Shown here: in pieces, positions 45,827-57,531 of the stretch | How positions within the stretch are numbered: position 1 is the first letter of the stretch | Layout: each line of letters starts with the position of its first letter | Source of the DNA: Actinomycetes bacterium | Lineage (GTDB): Bacteria; Actinomycetota; Acidimicrobiia; Acidimicrobiales; Acidimicrobilacustridaceae | Assembly (NCBI GenBank): GCA_029782145.1 | Contig: JAKOVH010000003.1 | Location: forward strand, 17,183-81,182 | Direction: 5' to 3' | Length of the DNA: 64,000 nt | Notes under the pieces: generated by a model | Database searches by the model: none | What the model was told of the DNA's origin: nothing | Seen by the model: only the letters and a program-made list of their open reading frames with translations | Made by a program: the position numbers and the translations under genes

Positions 45827-46444
45827 CTACTTCGAATAGAGCTCGACGATGAGCTGCTCGCGCACCGGCACGTCGATCTGGTCGCGCAGGGGTGGCTGCA
45901 GCACGTTGACGCTGAAGCCGTTGTCGCCCGACTCGAGCCACGCCGGCGGCGTGCGGTCGAGCACGTCTTTGTTCCACTGGACGACGACCATCTCCCGGGC
46001 CTTGTCGCGCAGGGTGACCACGTCGCCCTTGCGGACCCGGTAGCTGGGGATGTCGACCCGGCGGCCGTTCACGTTGACGTGGCCGTGGCCCACGAACTGC
46101 CGGGCCTGCGGGCGGGTGGCCGCCCAGCCGGCGCGGTAGACCACGTTGTCGAGCCGCATCTCGAGGAACCGCAGCATGTTCTCGCCGGTGACGCCTTCCT
46201 TGCGGTTGGCTTCCTCGTAGAGGTTCCGGAACTGCTTCTCCGAGAGGCCGTAGGTGAAGCGGGCCTTCTGCTTCTCCTGCATCTGCAGGAGGTACTCGCT
46301 CGGGTTGCCCCGGCGACGGGTGCGGCCGTGCTCGCCGGGCGGGTACGGGCGCTTCTCGAGGGCGATGGTCTCGCCCTTGGTGCCGAAGATGTTGGTGCCC
46401 AGGCGGCGCGAGACGCGCGCCTTGGGGCCGGTGTAGCGAGCCAT
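45827..46444 (-). CDS. rpsD: 30S ribosomal protein S4
   Basis: 205 aa. Starts ARYTGPKARVSRRLG, has PYPPGEHGRTRRRGNPSEYLLQ and the S4 RNA-binding domain (LDNVVYRAGWAATRPQARQFVGHGHVNVNGRRVDIPS). The zinc-binding Cys cluster of some S4 is absent (C-minus form). 3 bp after rpsK. Confidence 0.99.
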   Translation of the reverse strand: MARYTGPKARVSRRLGTNIFGTKGETIALEKRPYPPGEHGRTRRRGNPSEYLLQMQEKQKARFTYGLSEKQFRNLYEEANRKEGVTGENMLRFLEMRLDNVVYRAGWAATRPQARQFVGHGHVNVNGRRVDIPSYRVRKGDVVTLRDKAREMVVVQWNKDVLDRTPPAWLESGDNGFSVNVLQPPLRDQIDVPVREQLIVELYSK

Positions 46445-46447
46445 CGG

Positions 46448-46846
46448 TCAGACCCTCCGACGCTTGGGCGGGCGGCAGCCGTTGTGGGGCACCGGGGTGA
46501 CGTCCTTGATGCCGGTGACCTCGATGCCGGCGTTCTGGATGCTGCGGATCGCCGTCTCACGGCCCGATCCGGGGCCCTTCACCAGCACGTCGACCTTGCG
46601 CACGCCGTGCTCCATGGCCCGCCGGGCGCACTGCTCGGCGGCCATCTGGGCCGCGAACGGGGTGCTCTTGCGGGAGCCCTTGAAGCCGACGTTGCCGGCC
46701 GACGCCCAGGCGAGGACGTTGCCCTCCTGGTCGGTGATGCTGACGATGGTGTTGTTGAAGGAGCTCTTGATGTGCGCCACCCCGTAGGTGACGTTCTTGC
46801 GTTCCTTCTTGCGGGGGCGACGGCCCCCCGACGACGGCTTGGCCAT
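46448..46846 (-). CDS. rpsK: 30S ribosomal protein S11
   Basis: 132 aa. [60 protein letters not shown], and C-terminal [18 protein letters not shown]. The start overlaps the rpsM stop by 1 bp. Confidence 0.99.
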   Translation of the reverse strand: MAKPSSGGRRPRKKERKNVTYGVAHIKSSFNNTIVSITDQEGNVLAWASAGNVGFKGSRKSTPFAAQMAAEQCARRAMEHGVRKVDVLVKGPGSGRETAIRSIQNAGIEVTGIKDVTPVPHNGCRPPKRRRV

Positions 46847-47226
46847 TACTTGCGACCCACCTTCTTCTTGCCGGCCACGGTCTTCTTCGGGCCCTTGCGG
46901 GTGCGGGCGTTGGTGTGGGTCCGCTGGCCCCGCACCGGAAGGCCGCGGCGGTGGCGCAGGCCCTGGTAGCAGCCGATCTCCATCTTGCGCTTGATGTCCT
47001 GGTCGACCTCGCGCCGCAGGTCGCCCTCGACCTTGAGGCTGTTGTCGACGTACGCACGGATGCGGTTCACCTCTTCGTCGGTGAGGTCGCGCACCCGGGT
47101 GGAGGGGTCGATGTCGGTGGCCGCGCAGATCTGCTGGGCAGTGGTGCGGCCGATGCCGTAGATGTAGGTGAGGCTGATCTCGAGGCGCTTCTCGCGCGGG
47201 ATGTCGATGCCGGAGATGCGTGCCAT
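46846..47226 (-). CDS. rpsM: 30S ribosomal protein S13
   Basis: 126 aa. [44 protein letters not shown], then [38 protein letters not shown]. Complete; 1 bp after rpmJ. Confidence 0.99.
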   Translation of the reverse strand: MARISGIDIPREKRLEISLTYIYGIGRTTAQQICAATDIDPSTRVRDLTDEEVNRIRAYVDNSLKVEGDLRREVDQDIKRKMEIGCYQGLRHRRGLPVRGQRTHTNARTRKGPKKTVAGKKKVGRK

Positions 47227-47227
47227 G

Positions 47228-47341
47228 TCAGCCCTGCCGCTGCTTGTGGCGCGGGTTCTCGCAGATGACCTGCACGCGCCCGTGGCGGCGGATCACCTTG
47301 CACTTCTCACAGATCTTCTTGACGCTTGGTCGTACCTTCAT
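47228..47341 (-). CDS. rpmJ: 50S ribosomal protein L36
   Basis: 37 aa: [20 protein letters not shown] then [17 protein letters not shown]. Zinc-binding (C-plus) form with Cys11, Cys14, Cys27 and His32, so the window encodes the zinc-replete paralogue. A GGAAG purine run precedes the ATG. Sits between infA and rpsM, as in most bacteria. Confidence 0.98.
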   Translation of the reverse strand: MKVRPSVKKICEKCKVIRRHGRVQVICENPRHKQRQG

Positions 47342-47455
47342 CACTTCTTCCTTGTCACCTGGACCGTTCCAGGGTCACCGGGGCGTGTTCCCCCCGGCGG
47401 GTCCGGGCCCGTGGGCCGGACGCTCGTTGAGTGGGTGTTGCTGGCGCTGCGGGTG

Positions 47456-47680
47456 CTACTTGTACCGATAGGTGATCCGGCCGCGGGTCAGGTCGTACGG
47501 CGTCAGCTCCACCTGGACGCGATCGCCGGGCAGGATGCGGATGTAGTGCATGCGCATCTTCCCGGAGATGTGGGCCAGCACCTTGTGGCCGTTCTCGAGC
47601 TCGACCCGGAACATGGCGTTGGGCAGCGGCTCGATGACCGTCCCTTCCAGGACGATCGCGTCTTCCTTGGGCTTCGGCAG
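47456..47680 (-). CDS. infA: Translation initiation factor IF-1, apparent CTG start
   Basis: 74 aa S1/OB-fold protein that binds the 30S A site. Reads (M)[20 protein letters not shown], then [20 protein letters not shown] and [26 protein letters not shown], a complete IF-1. No ATG, GTG or TTG exists at the proper start. A CTG at 47680-47678 aligns exactly with the canonical Met and has a perfect AGGAGG six bases upstream. The next in-frame ATG (Met23) would remove the first β-strand. Between map (150 bp upstream) and rpmJ. Confidence 0.93.
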   Translation of the reverse strand: MPKPKEDAIVLEGTVIEPLPNAMFRVELENGHKVLAHISGKMRMHYIRILPGDRVQVELTPYDLTRGRITYRYK

Positions 47681-47830
47681 CGTGGTCCTCCTGCTCGCAC
47701 GGGAGCGCCGGCACGCCGCATGGGCGCGTGGGCGCGGAATGGCCGAGGGACGAGCCTAGCGGGGTGCGCCACCGGATTCCAAACGCGCTCCCGGGCCGAA
47801 GGCGCGTGCGAGCGTCACCGTAGCCCGATG

Positions 47831-48574
47831 TCAGGGGAGGGTGAGGATCTCGGGGCCGTCGTCGGTGATGGCCACCGTGTGCTCCCAGTGCGCCGACAGC
47901 AATCGGTCGGCGGTGACCACCGTCCAGCCGTCCTCGGTGAGGAACGTGTCGGGTGCCCCGACGTTGACCATGGGCTCGATGGCGAGGGTCATGCCCCGTT
48001 GCAGCTTGATGCCCTTCCCGGGCCGGCCCAGGTTGGGCACCTCGGGCTTCTCGTGCATGGCGCGCCCGATCCCGTGGCCCACGTACTCGTGGACCACCGA
48101 GTAGCCGGCCGCCTCGACCACGGACTGCACGGCGTGGCCGACGTCGCCCATCCGGGCGCCGGGCACCATGGCGGCGATGCCCGCCATGAGCGACCGGCGG
48201 GTCACCTCGATCAGCTCCGACGCCTCGGCCGACACCTCCCCCACCGGCGCGGTGAAGGCGGCGTCGCCGTGCCAGCCCTCGACCACCGCCCCGCAGTCGA
48301 TCGAGATGATGTCGCCCTCCTCGAGCACCGTCGGGCCCGGGATGCCGTGCACGATCACGTCGTTCGGGGAGGCGCAGATCACCGCGGGGAAGCCGTGGTA
48401 GCCGAGGAAGTTCGATCGAGCGCCGCGCCTGGCGATGACCTCCCGCCCGATGCGGTCGAGCTCCCCGGTGGTGACCCCGGGCCGGATGGCCGCGCGGATC
48501 TCGTCGTGCATCTCGGCGACGACCCGGCCGGCGGCGCGCATGTGGCGCAGCTCCTCACGGGTGCGGCCGCCCAT
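47831..48574 (-). CDS. map: Methionine aminopeptidase, type I
   Basis: 247 aa. Removes N-terminal Met from nascent proteins. Metal ligands: Asp in SIDCGAVVEGWHGDAAFT (two Asp), His in HEYVGHGIGRAMHE, and Glu in LAIEPMVN and near SAHWEHTVAI. No N-terminal zinc-finger extension. 10 bp after adk. Confidence 0.98.
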   Translation of the reverse strand: MGGRTREELRHMRAAGRVVAEMHDEIRAAIRPGVTTGELDRIGREVIARRGARSNFLGYHGFPAVICASPNDVIVHGIPGPTVLEEGDIISIDCGAVVEGWHGDAAFTAPVGEVSAEASELIEVTRRSLMAGIAAMVPGARMGDVGHAVQSVVEAAGYSVVHEYVGHGIGRAMHEKPEVPNLGRPGKGIKLQRGMTLAIEPMVNVGAPDTFLTEDGWTVVTADRLLSAHWEHTVAITDDGPEILTLP

Positions 48575-48584
48575 GGCCGACGCC

Positions 48585-49226
48585 TCAGCGGGCGAGGTGG
48601 GCGTCGATCGCGGCGGTGAGCCGCTCGCTGACCTCGTCCGGGGTGCCCAGCCCGTCGACCTTCACCAGCAGGCCGGCGTCGGCGTACCAGTCGATGGTGG
48701 GCTGGGTCTCCGAGGCGTAGGCGGCCAGGCGCTTGGCGACGGCCTCGGGCGTGTCGTCGGCGCGCTGCACGACCTCGCCGCCGCAGGTGTCGCAGGTCCA
48801 GTCGCGCTCCGGTGGCGCCTGGACCGAGTAGATGCGCCCGCACGAGCCGCACACCCGGCGCGACGAGATGCGCTCGAGCACGACCTCCTCGGGCACCACG
48901 ATGTCGACGGCGACGTCGACCGTGGCGAAGCGGCCCAGGGCCTCGGCCTGCACCACCGTGCGCGGGAAGCCGTCGAGCAGGAAGCCGTGCTCGACCACGT
49001 CGGGTTCAGCCAGGCGCTCCTCGACCACGCCCAGCATCACCTCGTCGGGCACCAGCTGGCCCGCGTCCATGTACGACTTCGCCTCGAGGCCGATGGGCGT
49101 GGCGTTGGCCACCGCGGCCCGCAGCATGTCGCCCGTGGAGATGTGGGGAGCGCCGTAGCGCTCGGACAGGCGCGTCGACTGGGTGCCCTTGCCGGCGCCC
49201 TGGCGCCCGAAGATGAGAAGACGCAC
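48585..49226 (-). CDS. adk: Adenylate kinase
   Basis: 213 aa from GTG 49226; GTG 49232, which overlaps the secY stop, would add two residues. P-loop FGRQGAGKGT, STGDMLRAAV, FLLDGFPRT. It is a long-LID form with four Cys (VCGSCGRIY...WTCDTCGGEV) that should bind structural zinc; most actinobacterial Adk have a short LID, so this is a distinguishing trait. Between secY and map. Confidence 0.97.
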   Translation of the reverse strand: MRLLIFGRQGAGKGTQSTRLSERYGAPHISTGDMLRAAVANATPIGLEAKSYMDAGQLVPDEVMLGVVEERLAEPDVVEHGFLLDGFPRTVVQAEALGRFATVDVAVDIVVPEEVVLERISSRRVCGSCGRIYSVQAPPERDWTCDTCGGEVVQRADDTPEAVAKRLAAYASETQPTIDWYADAGLLVKVDGLGTPDEVSERLTAAIDAHLAR

Positions 49227-49231
49227 GGCCA

Positions 49232-50548
49232 CTACTTCAGGAACCCTTCGTAGTTGCGCATCATGAGCTGGCTGTCGATCTGCTTCATCGTCTCGAGCGC
49301 CACGCCCACGGCGATGAGGATCGAGATGCCGGTGAACTGCACCGTGGTGCCCGGCAGGTAGGTGGTGAGCAGGAACGACGGGATGAGGGCCACCGCGGCG
49401 ATGAAGAGCGCACCGGGCAGGGTGATGCGCGACAGGACCTTGGCGAGGTAGCGCTCGGTCTGGGGGCCCGGCCGGATGCCGGGGATGAACCCGCCCTGCT
49501 TGCGCAGGGTGTCGGCCTGCTTCACCGGGTCGAAGGTGATGGCGGTGTAGAAGTAGGCGAAGCCGATGATGAGCAGGCCGAACACGATCATGTGGATCGG
49601 CGCGTTCGGCGTGACGAGGTTCGACGAGACCCAGTCCTGCAGGCTCGCCCCCCAGCCGTCGGAGGGCAGCACGAAGCTCAGCAGCTGGGGCAGGTAGAGC
49701 ACCGAGCTGGCGAAGATGATCGGGATGACGCCCGACTGGTTGACCTTGAGCGGGATGTAGGTGCTCTGGCCGCCGTACATGCGCCGCCCCACCACCCGCT
49801 TGGCGAACTGCACCGGGATGCGGCGCTGGCCCTGCTCGACGAACACGATCGCCACCAAGATGACGAGGTAGCCGGCGAGCACCATCACCACCGCGCTCCA
49901 CCCGCCGTTGGCCTTGATCTGGCCGAACTGGCCGGGCAGCGTGCTCACCACCGAGGCGAAGATCAGCAGCGACATGCCGTTGCCGACCCCGCGCTGGGTG
50001 ACGAGCTCACCCATCCACATGAGCAACGCCGTGCCCGTGGTGAGGGTGAGCACGATCAACAGCACGTGCCCGACGTCGAAGTGGGGCACCAGGTCGAGGC
50101 CGGTGGCGTTGCCGCCACCGCCCAGCCCGCCGCCACCGTTGTGGAACAGGTACGCCAGGCCGGTCGACTGGAGGATGGCGATGCCGATGGTGACGTAGCG
50201 GGTCCACTGGGTGATCTTGCGCTGGCCCACGGCGCCCTGGTTCTGCCACTCCTCGAGCTTGGGGATCACCACCCCGAGGATCTGCATGATGATCGACGCC
50301 GTGATGTACGGCATGATCCCGAGGGCGAAGATGGCGAAGTTCGACAGCGCCCGGCCGGAGAACAGCGACAGGAAGCCGAGGATGCCGTTGGTCTCGGCCC
50401 GGTTGCGCAGCTCCGAGAGCGCGCCGACGTCGATGCCCGGGACGGGCAGGTGGGCGCCCAGCCGGTAGAGGGCGATCATCGCCAGCGTGAACAGGACCTT
50501 GTTGCGGAGGTCCGGGACCTTGAAGATGTTCTTCAGGTTGGTGAGCAC
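49232..50548 (-). CDS. secY: Protein translocase subunit SecY
   Basis: 438 aa from GTG 50548 with AGGAG seven bases upstream. The open frame continues to 50674 but the added part is low-complexity. Ten-helix channel of the Sec translocon: LTNLKNIFKVPDLRNKVLFTL, GIMPYITASIIMQIL, FVEQGQRRIPVQFAKR (cytoplasmic loop), LKVNQSGVIPIIFASS and PGIRPGPQTERYL. A small insertion GGGGLGGGGN lies in an external loop. Confidence 0.98.
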   Translation of the reverse strand: MLTNLKNIFKVPDLRNKVLFTLAMIALYRLGAHLPVPGIDVGALSELRNRAETNGILGFLSLFSGRALSNFAIFALGIMPYITASIIMQILGVVIPKLEEWQNQGAVGQRKITQWTRYVTIGIAILQSTGLAYLFHNGGGGLGGGGNATGLDLVPHFDVGHVLLIVLTLTTGTALLMWMGELVTQRGVGNGMSLLIFASVVSTLPGQFGQIKANGGWSAVVMVLAGYLVILVAIVFVEQGQRRIPVQFAKRVVGRRMYGGQSTYIPLKVNQSGVIPIIFASSVLYLPQLLSFVLPSDGWGASLQDWVSSNLVTPNAPIHMIVFGLLIIGFAYFYTAITFDPVKQADTLRKQGGFIPGIRPGPQTERYLAKVLSRITLPGALFIAAVALIPSFLLTTYLPGTTVQFTGISILIAVGVALETMKQIDSQLMMRNYEGFLK

Positions 50549-50622
50549 CCTGCTGGCTCCTGGGCTCGCTCCCGGGCCTGCTCCTGCCGCGGCGCTCCGG
50601 GGAGCAGCCGCGGCACGAGGGC

Positions 50623-51111
50623 CTAGCGGTTGGTGAGGTGGTTGCCCTTGGCGGGCGGACGGCGGTCGCCCCACGGCAGGGGCAGGACCTCGACACTACC
50701 GCCGGCGGCGGTGATGGCTGCCTCGGCCGACTTGGAGAAGGCGTGGGCCTTCACCGTGACGGCGCGGGTGATCTGGCCCCGGCCGAGCACCTTCACCAGC
50801 GCACCCTTGTGGGTGAGGCCCCGGCCGTGCAGCACGTCGGGATCGACCGCGTCGAGGCCGGTGGCGTCGATGACGTCGAGGTTGAGCGCCTGGTACTCCA
50901 CGCGGAACGGGTTGTTGAAGCCCTTGAGCTTCGGCACCCGCATGGCGAGAGGGAGCTGGCCGCCCTCGAAGCCGACGGGGATGGTGTCGCGGGCGCCCTG
51001 GCCCTTGGTGCCGCGGCCTGCGGTCTTGCCGCCCTTGCCGCCGATGCCGCGGCCGACGCGCTTGCGGCGGCGGTTGGAGCCCGGGACGGGCTGGAGGTCG
51101 TGGATCTTCAT
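50623..51111 (-). CDS. rplO: 50S ribosomal protein L15
   Basis: 162 aa. IHDLQPVPGSNRRRKRVGRGIGGKGGKTAGRGTKGQGAR, GFEGGQLPLAMRVPKLKGF and a C-terminal HAFSKSAEAAITAAGGSVEVL. The last ~15 residues (WGDRRPPAKGNHLTNR) exceed the usual end. 10 bp after rpmD. Confidence 0.98.
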   Translation of the reverse strand: MKIHDLQPVPGSNRRRKRVGRGIGGKGGKTAGRGTKGQGARDTIPVGFEGGQLPLAMRVPKLKGFNNPFRVEYQALNLDVIDATGLDAVDPDVLHGRGLTHKGALVKVLGRGQITRAVTVKAHAFSKSAEAAITAAGGSVEVLPLPWGDRRPPAKGNHLTNR

Positions 51112-51121
51112 CGGTTCGTCC

Positions 51122-51328
51122 TCAGCTCTCGGAGGCGGCGGCGGAGCCGTCGACCTCTTCGACGGTCACGAGGTGGGGCACGCGGGCGAGCATGCCGCGG
51201 ATCTCGGGCCGGTCGGGAAGGGTGTTCGTCTGGCCGATGCCACGCAGACCGAGGGCCCGCAGGGTGCCGCGGTGCTTGGGCTTGGTGCCGATGGCGGACT
51301 TGACCTGGGTGACCTTGAGCTCGGCCAT
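51122..51328 (-). CDS. rpmD: 50S ribosomal protein L30
   Basis: 68 aa. ELKVTQVKSAIGTKPKHRGT, LRALGLRGIGQTNTLPDRPE and IRGMLARVPHLVTVEEVDG are all canonical. The ATG overlaps the rpsE stop (ATGA). Confidence 0.98.
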   Translation of the reverse strand: MAELKVTQVKSAIGTKPKHRGTLRALGLRGIGQTNTLPDRPEIRGMLARVPHLVTVEEVDGSAAASES

Positions 51329-51891
51329 CACGCGACCTCGTCGGGGACGTGCGGCCCGCGCTCGGACTCCTTGTAGGCCTCGAGCAGGCCCTTGGGCACG
51401 AACTCCTCGGGCGAGAGGCCCCGCAGGCGGGCGATCTCGTCGGGGCGCTTGAGCTCCTGGAGCCCGGCGATCGTGGCCCGGGCGACGTTGATGTGGTTCG
51501 ACGAGCCGAGCGACTTGCACAGCACGTCGTGGATGCCGGCCTCCTCGAGGATGGCGCGGGCGGCCCCACCGGCGATCACACCGGTGCCGGGGGCGGCGGG
51601 CTGGATCAGCACCCGGCCCGCACCCATGCGCCCGATGACGGGGTGGGTGACGGTGCTGCCGGCCAACGGCACGGCGAAGAGGTTCTTGCGAGCCTCCTCG
51701 GTGCCCTTCTGGATGGCGAGGGGCACCTCCTTGGCCTTGCCGTAGCCCAGCCCGACGTGGCCGGCGCCGTCGCCGATCACCACCAGGGCGGTGAACGAGA
51801 AGCGGCGGCCGCCCTTGACGACCTTGGCCACGCGGTTGATGTTGATCACGCGGGACTCGCGCAGGGCGAGGGCGTCGATGTTGGGGGCCAT
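51328..51891 (-). CDS. rpsE: 30S ribosomal protein S5
   Basis: 187 aa. [46 protein letters not shown] is the double-stranded-RNA binding domain. Then [23 protein letters not shown] and [15 protein letters not shown]. 1-bp overlap with rplR. Confidence 0.99.
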   Translation of the reverse strand: MAPNIDALALRESRVININRVAKVVKGGRRFSFTALVVIGDGAGHVGLGYGKAKEVPLAIQKGTEEARKNLFAVPLAGSTVTHPVIGRMGAGRVLIQPAAPGTGVIAGGAARAILEEAGIHDVLCKSLGSSNHINVARATIAGLQELKRPDEIARLRGLSPEEFVPKGLLEAYKESERGPHVPDEVA

Positions 51892-52256
51892 CAGAACTCC
51901 AGTCCGGCTTCTCGGGCGGCGTCGGCGACCGCGGCCACCCGGCCGTGGTACAGGAAGCCGCCGCGGTCGAACACGACCTTGTCGACGCCGGCGGCCTTGG
52001 CCCGCTCGGCGACGAGCTTGCCGACCTCGGTGGCGGCGGCGATGTTGCCGGTGCCGTCGGCACCGACAGAGGCCTCGACGCTGGAGGCGGCGGCGAGGGT
52101 GCGGCCGTCGACGTCGTCGATGACCTGGGCGCTGATGTGCCGGTTGGACCGGAACACGGCGAGGCGCGGCCGCTCGGCGGTGCCGCGCACCTGCTTGCGC
52201 ACCCGGCGGTGGCGCCGGATGCGAGCGTCTCGCTTCTGCTTGGCGCTGTCGCTCAT
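51891..52256 (-). CDS. rplR: 50S ribosomal protein L18
   Basis: 121 aa. [59 protein letters not shown], and [26 protein letters not shown]. Binds 5S rRNA. Complete. Confidence 0.99.
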   Translation of the reverse strand: MSDSAKQKRDARIRRHRRVRKQVRGTAERPRLAVFRSNRHISAQVIDDVDGRTLAAASSVEASVGADGTGNIAAATEVGKLVAERAKAAGVDKVVFDRGGFLYHGRVAAVADAAREAGLEF

Positions 52257-52261
52257 CTTCC

Positions 52262-52801
52262 CTACTTCCCGGCCTTGCCGGCCTTGCGGACGACGCGCTC
52301 GTCGCGGTACCGCACGCCCTTGCCCTTGTAGGGCTCCGGCTTGCGGATCTTGCGGATGTTGGCGGCGACCTGCCCCACCGTCTCCTTGTCGGCGCCGAGC
52401 ACCGCGATGTGGGTGGGGGTGGGCACCTCGAAGGTCACGCCGGCGGGGGCGTCGACGGTGACCGGGTGGCTGAAGCCGAGGGCCAGCTCGAGCTTGGTGT
52501 CGCCCTTGGGCGTGGCGCGGTAGCCGACGCCGACGATGTCGAGGTCCTTGCGGAACCCCTCGCTCACGCCGACGACCATGTTGTTGACGAGCGAGCGGAC
52601 CAGGCCGTGCATGGCCCGGTTCTGGCGCTCGTCGTCGGGCCGCTCGACCACGAGGGTGCCGTCGTCCTGGCGGATCGTGATCTCGCCCGGGATGTCACGC
52701 TCGAGCGTGCCCTTCGGGCCCTTGACGGTGATGCGCCGGCCGGCGATGGAGACCTCCACGCCGCTCGGCACGGTGATGGGAGCTCGTCCCACTCGAGACA
52801 T
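52262..52801 (-). CDS. rplF: 50S ribosomal protein L6
   Basis: 179 aa. [38 protein letters not shown], and the C-terminal [20 protein letters not shown] motif. 9 bp after rpsH. Confidence 0.99.
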   Translation of the reverse strand: MSRVGRAPITVPSGVEVSIAGRRITVKGPKGTLERDIPGEITIRQDDGTLVVERPDDERQNRAMHGLVRSLVNNMVVGVSEGFRKDLDIVGVGYRATPKGDTKLELALGFSHPVTVDAPAGVTFEVPTPTHIAVLGADKETVGQVAANIRKIRKPEPYKGKGVRYRDERVVRKAGKAGK

Positions 52802-52810
52802 GGCGGCCTC

Positions 52811-53215
52811 CTACCAGACGAAGCAGAGGATCTCGCCGCCCATGCGGCGCTTGCGCGCCTCACGGTCGGTCATGAGCCCCTGGCTGGTGGACAGGACGGC
52901 GACACCGAGACCGCCGAGGACCCGAGGGATCTTGTCGGCCTTGGTGTACACGCGCAGGCCCGGCTTCGACACGCGCTTGACCCCGGAGATCACGCGCTTG
53001 CGCTCGGGCGAGTACTTCATGGTCACCGTGAGCACGCGGCCCGGACGGTCGGTGGCGTCGGCCACCTCGAAGCCCTCGATGTAGCCCTCTTTGAGGAGCA
53101 GCTGGGCGAGGGACTCCTTGACCTTCGAGGAGGGCATGCGGACCTCGTCGTGCATCGCCGTGTTGGCGTTGCGGATGCGGGTCAGCATGTCGGCGATGGG
53201 ATCGGTCATGGTCAT
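52811..53215 (-). CDS. rpsH: 30S ribosomal protein S8
   Basis: 134 aa from ATG 53215, seven bases after GGAGG; an ATG two codons later is the common family start. [58 protein letters not shown], ending GGEILCFVW. Complete. Confidence 0.99.
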   Translation of the reverse strand: MTMTDPIADMLTRIRNANTAMHDEVRMPSSKVKESLAQLLLKEGYIEGFEVADATDRPGRVLTVTMKYSPERKRVISGVKRVSKPGLRVYTKADKIPRVLGGLGVAVLSTSQGLMTDREARKRRMGGEILCFVW

Positions 53216-53228
53216 CTGATCGCCTCCC

Positions 53229-53414
53229 TCACCAGCTGGCCTTCTTGAGGCCGGGGATCTCCCCGGCGTGGCCGAGCTCGCGCAGGCACACACGGCACAG
53301 CAGGAACTTGCGGTACACGGCGTGGGGCCGACCGCAGCGCTGGCAGCGCGTGTAGCCCCGCACCTTGAACTTGGGGGTGCGCTGCTGCTTGTTGACGAGC
53401 GCCTTCTTGGCCAT
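53229..53414 (-). CDS. rpsN: 30S ribosomal protein S14, zinc type
   Basis: 61 aa, the short zinc-binding S14 (type Z) with Cys pairs CQRC (24, 27) and CRVC (40, 43). [23 protein letters not shown] and [18 protein letters not shown] are canonical. 1-bp overlap with rplE. Confidence 0.99.
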   Translation of the reverse strand: MAKKALVNKQQRTPKFKVRGYTRCQRCGRPHAVYRKFLLCRVCLRELGHAGEIPGLKKASW

Positions 53415-53986
53415 TACTGCTGCCCCTCACGCTTGAACGGGAAGCCGAAGGCGTCGAGCAGGGCCTTGCCCTCGGCGTCGGTACGGGCCGTGGTCACGAT
53501 CGTGATGTCGAAGCCGCGGGGGACGTCGACCTTGTCGTAGTCGATCTCCGGGAACATCAGCTGCTCGGCGACCCCGAAGGTGTAGTTGCCCCGGCCGTCG
53601 AACGACTTCGGCGGCAGGCCGCGGAAGTCGCGGATGCGGGGGATCGCCAGGCTGATGAGCCGGTCGAAGAACTCCCACATGCGGTCGCCCCTGAGGGTGA
53701 CCTTCACACCGATGGCGTTGCCCTCGCGCAGCTTGAAGCCGGCGATGGACTTCTTGGCCTTGGTGACCACGACCTTCTGGCCGGTGATCTGCTCGAGGTC
53801 GCGCACGGCGCCCTCGAGCAGCGACTGCTGCTGCAGGGCCTTGCCCACGCCGGAGTTGATGACGATCTTCTCGAAGCGCGGGACCTGCATGATGTTGTCG
53901 AGCCCGAGGGTGTCCTTGAGCTGGGCCCGGATCTCGTCGTTGTAGCGCTGCTTCAGGCGCGGCACGGTGGTGGTGGCGGTGCTCAC
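53414..53986 (-). CDS. rplE: 50S ribosomal protein L5
   Basis: 190 aa from GTG 53986, overlapping the rplX stop (GTGA). [104 protein letters not shown]. 5S rRNA-binding; complete. Confidence 0.99.
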   Translation of the reverse strand: MSTATTTVPRLKQRYNDEIRAQLKDTLGLDNIMQVPRFEKIVINSGVGKALQQQSLLEGAVRDLEQITGQKVVVTKAKKSIAGFKLREGNAIGVKVTLRGDRMWEFFDRLISLAIPRIRDFRGLPPKSFDGRGNYTFGVAEQLMFPEIDYDKVDVPRGFDITIVTTARTDAEGKALLDAFGFPFKREGQQ

Positions 53987-54294
53987 GAGAGGTCCCCCTC
54001 GCACTTGCGGCAGATGCGGACCTTGGTGCCGTCGGGCTCGAAGCGGTGACCGACGCGGGTCGGCTTGCCGCAGGAGCTGCAGACGATGGCGACGTTGGCC
54101 ACCGCGATCGGCATCTCCTTGTCGATGATGCCGCCGGTGTTGGTCTGGCTGGTCGGCTTCTGGTGCTTCTTGGCGATGTTGACGCCGTCCACGATGACCT
54201 TGCCCCGGTCGGGGAAGGCACGCGTGACGGTGCCGGTCTTGCCCCGGTCCTTGCCGGAGAGCACCTGGACGCGGTCGCCCTTGCGGATCTTCAT
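53983..54294 (-). CDS. rplX: 50S ribosomal protein L24
   Basis: 103 aa from ATG 54294 (ATGA overlap with rplN). [22 protein letters not shown] is the KOW motif; [25 protein letters not shown] follows. The C-terminal part carries two CxxC pairs (CSSCGKPT and CRKCEGD) that likely bind zinc, as in many actinobacterial L24. Confidence 0.99.
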   Translation of the reverse strand: MKIRKGDRVQVLSGKDRGKTGTVTRAFPDRGKVIVDGVNIAKKHQKPTSQTNTGGIIDKEMPIAVANVAIVCSSCGKPTRVGHRFEPDGTKVRICRKCEGDLS

Positions 54295-54662
54295 CACAGC
54301 ACCTCCGGTGCCAGCGAGACGATGCGCATGAACCTCTTGTCGCGCAGCTCGCGCCCCACCGGCCCGAAGATGCGGGTGCCCCGGGGCTGCATGTTGTCGT
54401 TGATGAGCACGGCGGCGTTCTCGTCGAAGCGGATGTAGGAGCCGTCGGGCCGACGCTTCTCCTTCTTCACCCGGACCACGACGCACTTGACGACGTCGCC
54501 CTTCTTCACCGAGGCGCCGGGGATGGCGTCTTTGACCGTGGCGACGAAGACGTCGCCGATCGAGGCGTAGCGCCGCTTGGAGCCCCCGAGCACCTTGATG
54601 CAGAGGACCTCCTTGGCGCCGCTGTTGTCGGCCACGCGCAGGCGCGTCTCCTGCTGGATCAT
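54294..54662 (-). CDS. rplN: 50S ribosomal protein L14
   Basis: 122 aa. [65 protein letters not shown]. Complete; 4-bp overlap with rpsQ. Confidence 0.99.
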   Translation of the reverse strand: MIQQETRLRVADNSGAKEVLCIKVLGGSKRRYASIGDVFVATVKDAIPGASVKKGDVVKCVVVRVKKEKRRPDGSYIRFDENAAVLINDNMQPRGTRIFGPVGRELRDKRFMRIVSLAPEVL

Positions 54663-54943
54663 CGGGCACGCTCCAGCACGTCGACCAGGCGCCAGCGCTT
54701 GAGCTTCGAGAGCGGCCGGGTCTCCTGGATGCGCACGCGGTCGCCGACGTTGAGGTCGTTGGTCTCGTCGTGCACGTACAGCTTGTTGGTGCGCTGGACC
54801 GTCTTGTTGTAGCGCGGGTGGCGCACCCGGTCGGTGACCGCCACGACAGCGGTCTTGTCCATGCTCGTCGACACGACCGTGCCCTCGCGCACCTTGCGGG
54901 GGTTGGGGCGGGCCTGCTCGGTGGCCGCAGTCTCGTCAGCCAT
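54659..54943 (-). CDS. rpsQ: 30S ribosomal protein S17
   Basis: 94 aa from ATG 54943, overlapping the rpmC stop (ATGA); a GTG one codon earlier is less likely. [70 protein letters not shown]. Complete. Confidence 0.99.
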   Translation of the reverse strand: MADETAATEQARPNPRKVREGTVVSTSMDKTAVVAVTDRVRHPRYNKTVQRTNKLYVHDETNDLNVGDRVRIQETRPLSKLKRWRLVDVLERAR

Positions 54944-55176
54944 CACGCGGTCTCCTCGTCGGCCGCCAGCGCCTCCGCGGCGGCGATCTCACGCTCACGC
55001 AGCTCGGTGTTGATGCGAGCGATCTGCTTGCGCACGACACCGAGCCGTGCGGTGTTGTCGAGCTGCCCGGTGACGTGCTGGAAGCGGAGGTTGAACAGCT
55101 CCTCCTTGGCCTCCGCCAGCTTGTCGAGCAGCTCGCCGTCGCCGATGTCGCGGAGGGACTCCTTGGTCTTGGCCAT
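54943..55176 (-). CDS. rpmC: 50S ribosomal protein L29
   Basis: 77 aa. [58 protein letters not shown], with a short acidic-Ala tail. 1-bp overlap with rplP. Confidence 0.99.
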   Translation of the reverse strand: MAKTKESLRDIGDGELLDKLAEAKEELFNLRFQHVTGQLDNTARLGVVRKQIARINTELREREIAAAEALAADEETA

Positions 55177-55592
55177 CAGAACCCCTCCTCCCGGGCGACG
55201 AAGCGGGCCTTGATCGGCAGCTTCTGGATGGCCCGGTCGATGGCGGCGCGGGCGATCTCGGGGTCGTTGTAGGACAGCTCGAACAGCACGCGGCCGGGCT
55301 TGACCACGGCGACCCAGCGCTCCGGGTTGCCCTTGCCCGACCCCATGCGGGTCTCGGCCGGCTTCTGAGTGACCGGCTTGTCGGGGAACACGTTGATCCA
55401 GACCTTGCCGCCGCGCTTGATGTGGCGGGTCATGGCGATACGGGCCGCCTCGATCTGGCGGGCGGTGATCCAGCCCGGCTCGAGGGCCTGGATGCCGTAG
55501 TCACCGAAGGTGACCTCGGTGCCTCCCTTGGCCTGGCCCTTCGTGCGACCGCGCTGCTGCTTGCGGTGCTTGACCTTCCTCGGCATCAACAT
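55176..55592 (-). CDS. rplP: 50S ribosomal protein L16
   Basis: 138 aa. [80 protein letters not shown]. Complete; 3 bp after rpsC. Confidence 0.99.
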   Translation of the reverse strand: MLMPRKVKHRKQQRGRTKGQAKGGTEVTFGDYGIQALEPGWITARQIEAARIAMTRHIKRGGKVWINVFPDKPVTQKPAETRMGSGKGNPERWVAVVKPGRVLFELSYNDPEIARAAIDRAIQKLPIKARFVAREEGF

Positions 55593-55595
55593 GGT

Positions 55596-57237
<1,642 letters not shown>

Positions 57238-57238
<1 letters not shown>

Positions 57239-57516
57239 CAGCGCCGCCCCTTCTTCTCTTGGCCGGCGTGGAACTTGAAGGTGCGGGTGGGTGCGAACTC
57301 ACCCAGCTTGTGGCCCACCATCGACTCGGTGATGTACACCGGCACGTGCTTGCGCCCGTCGTGCACGGCGATGGTGTGGCCGACCATCTCGGGGATGATC
57401 GTGGAGCGCCGCGACCACGTCTTGATCACGCGCTTTTCGTTCTTGTCGTTGAGATCGTCGACCTTCTTCAGCAGGTGGTCGTCGACGAACGGGCCCTTCT
57501 TCAGGCTGCGAGGCAT
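57238..57516 (-). CDS. rpsS: 30S ribosomal protein S19
   Basis: 92 aa. [71 protein letters not shown]. Complete; 15 bp after rplB. Confidence 0.99.
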
Positions 57517-57531
57517 CGGTGGCGCCCTTCC

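Noticed and set aside
47503..47772. 89-codon minus-strand frame over infA
   Set aside because: Runs out of frame with the clear IF-1 reading and is Arg/Ser/Pro-rich; a shadow of infA.
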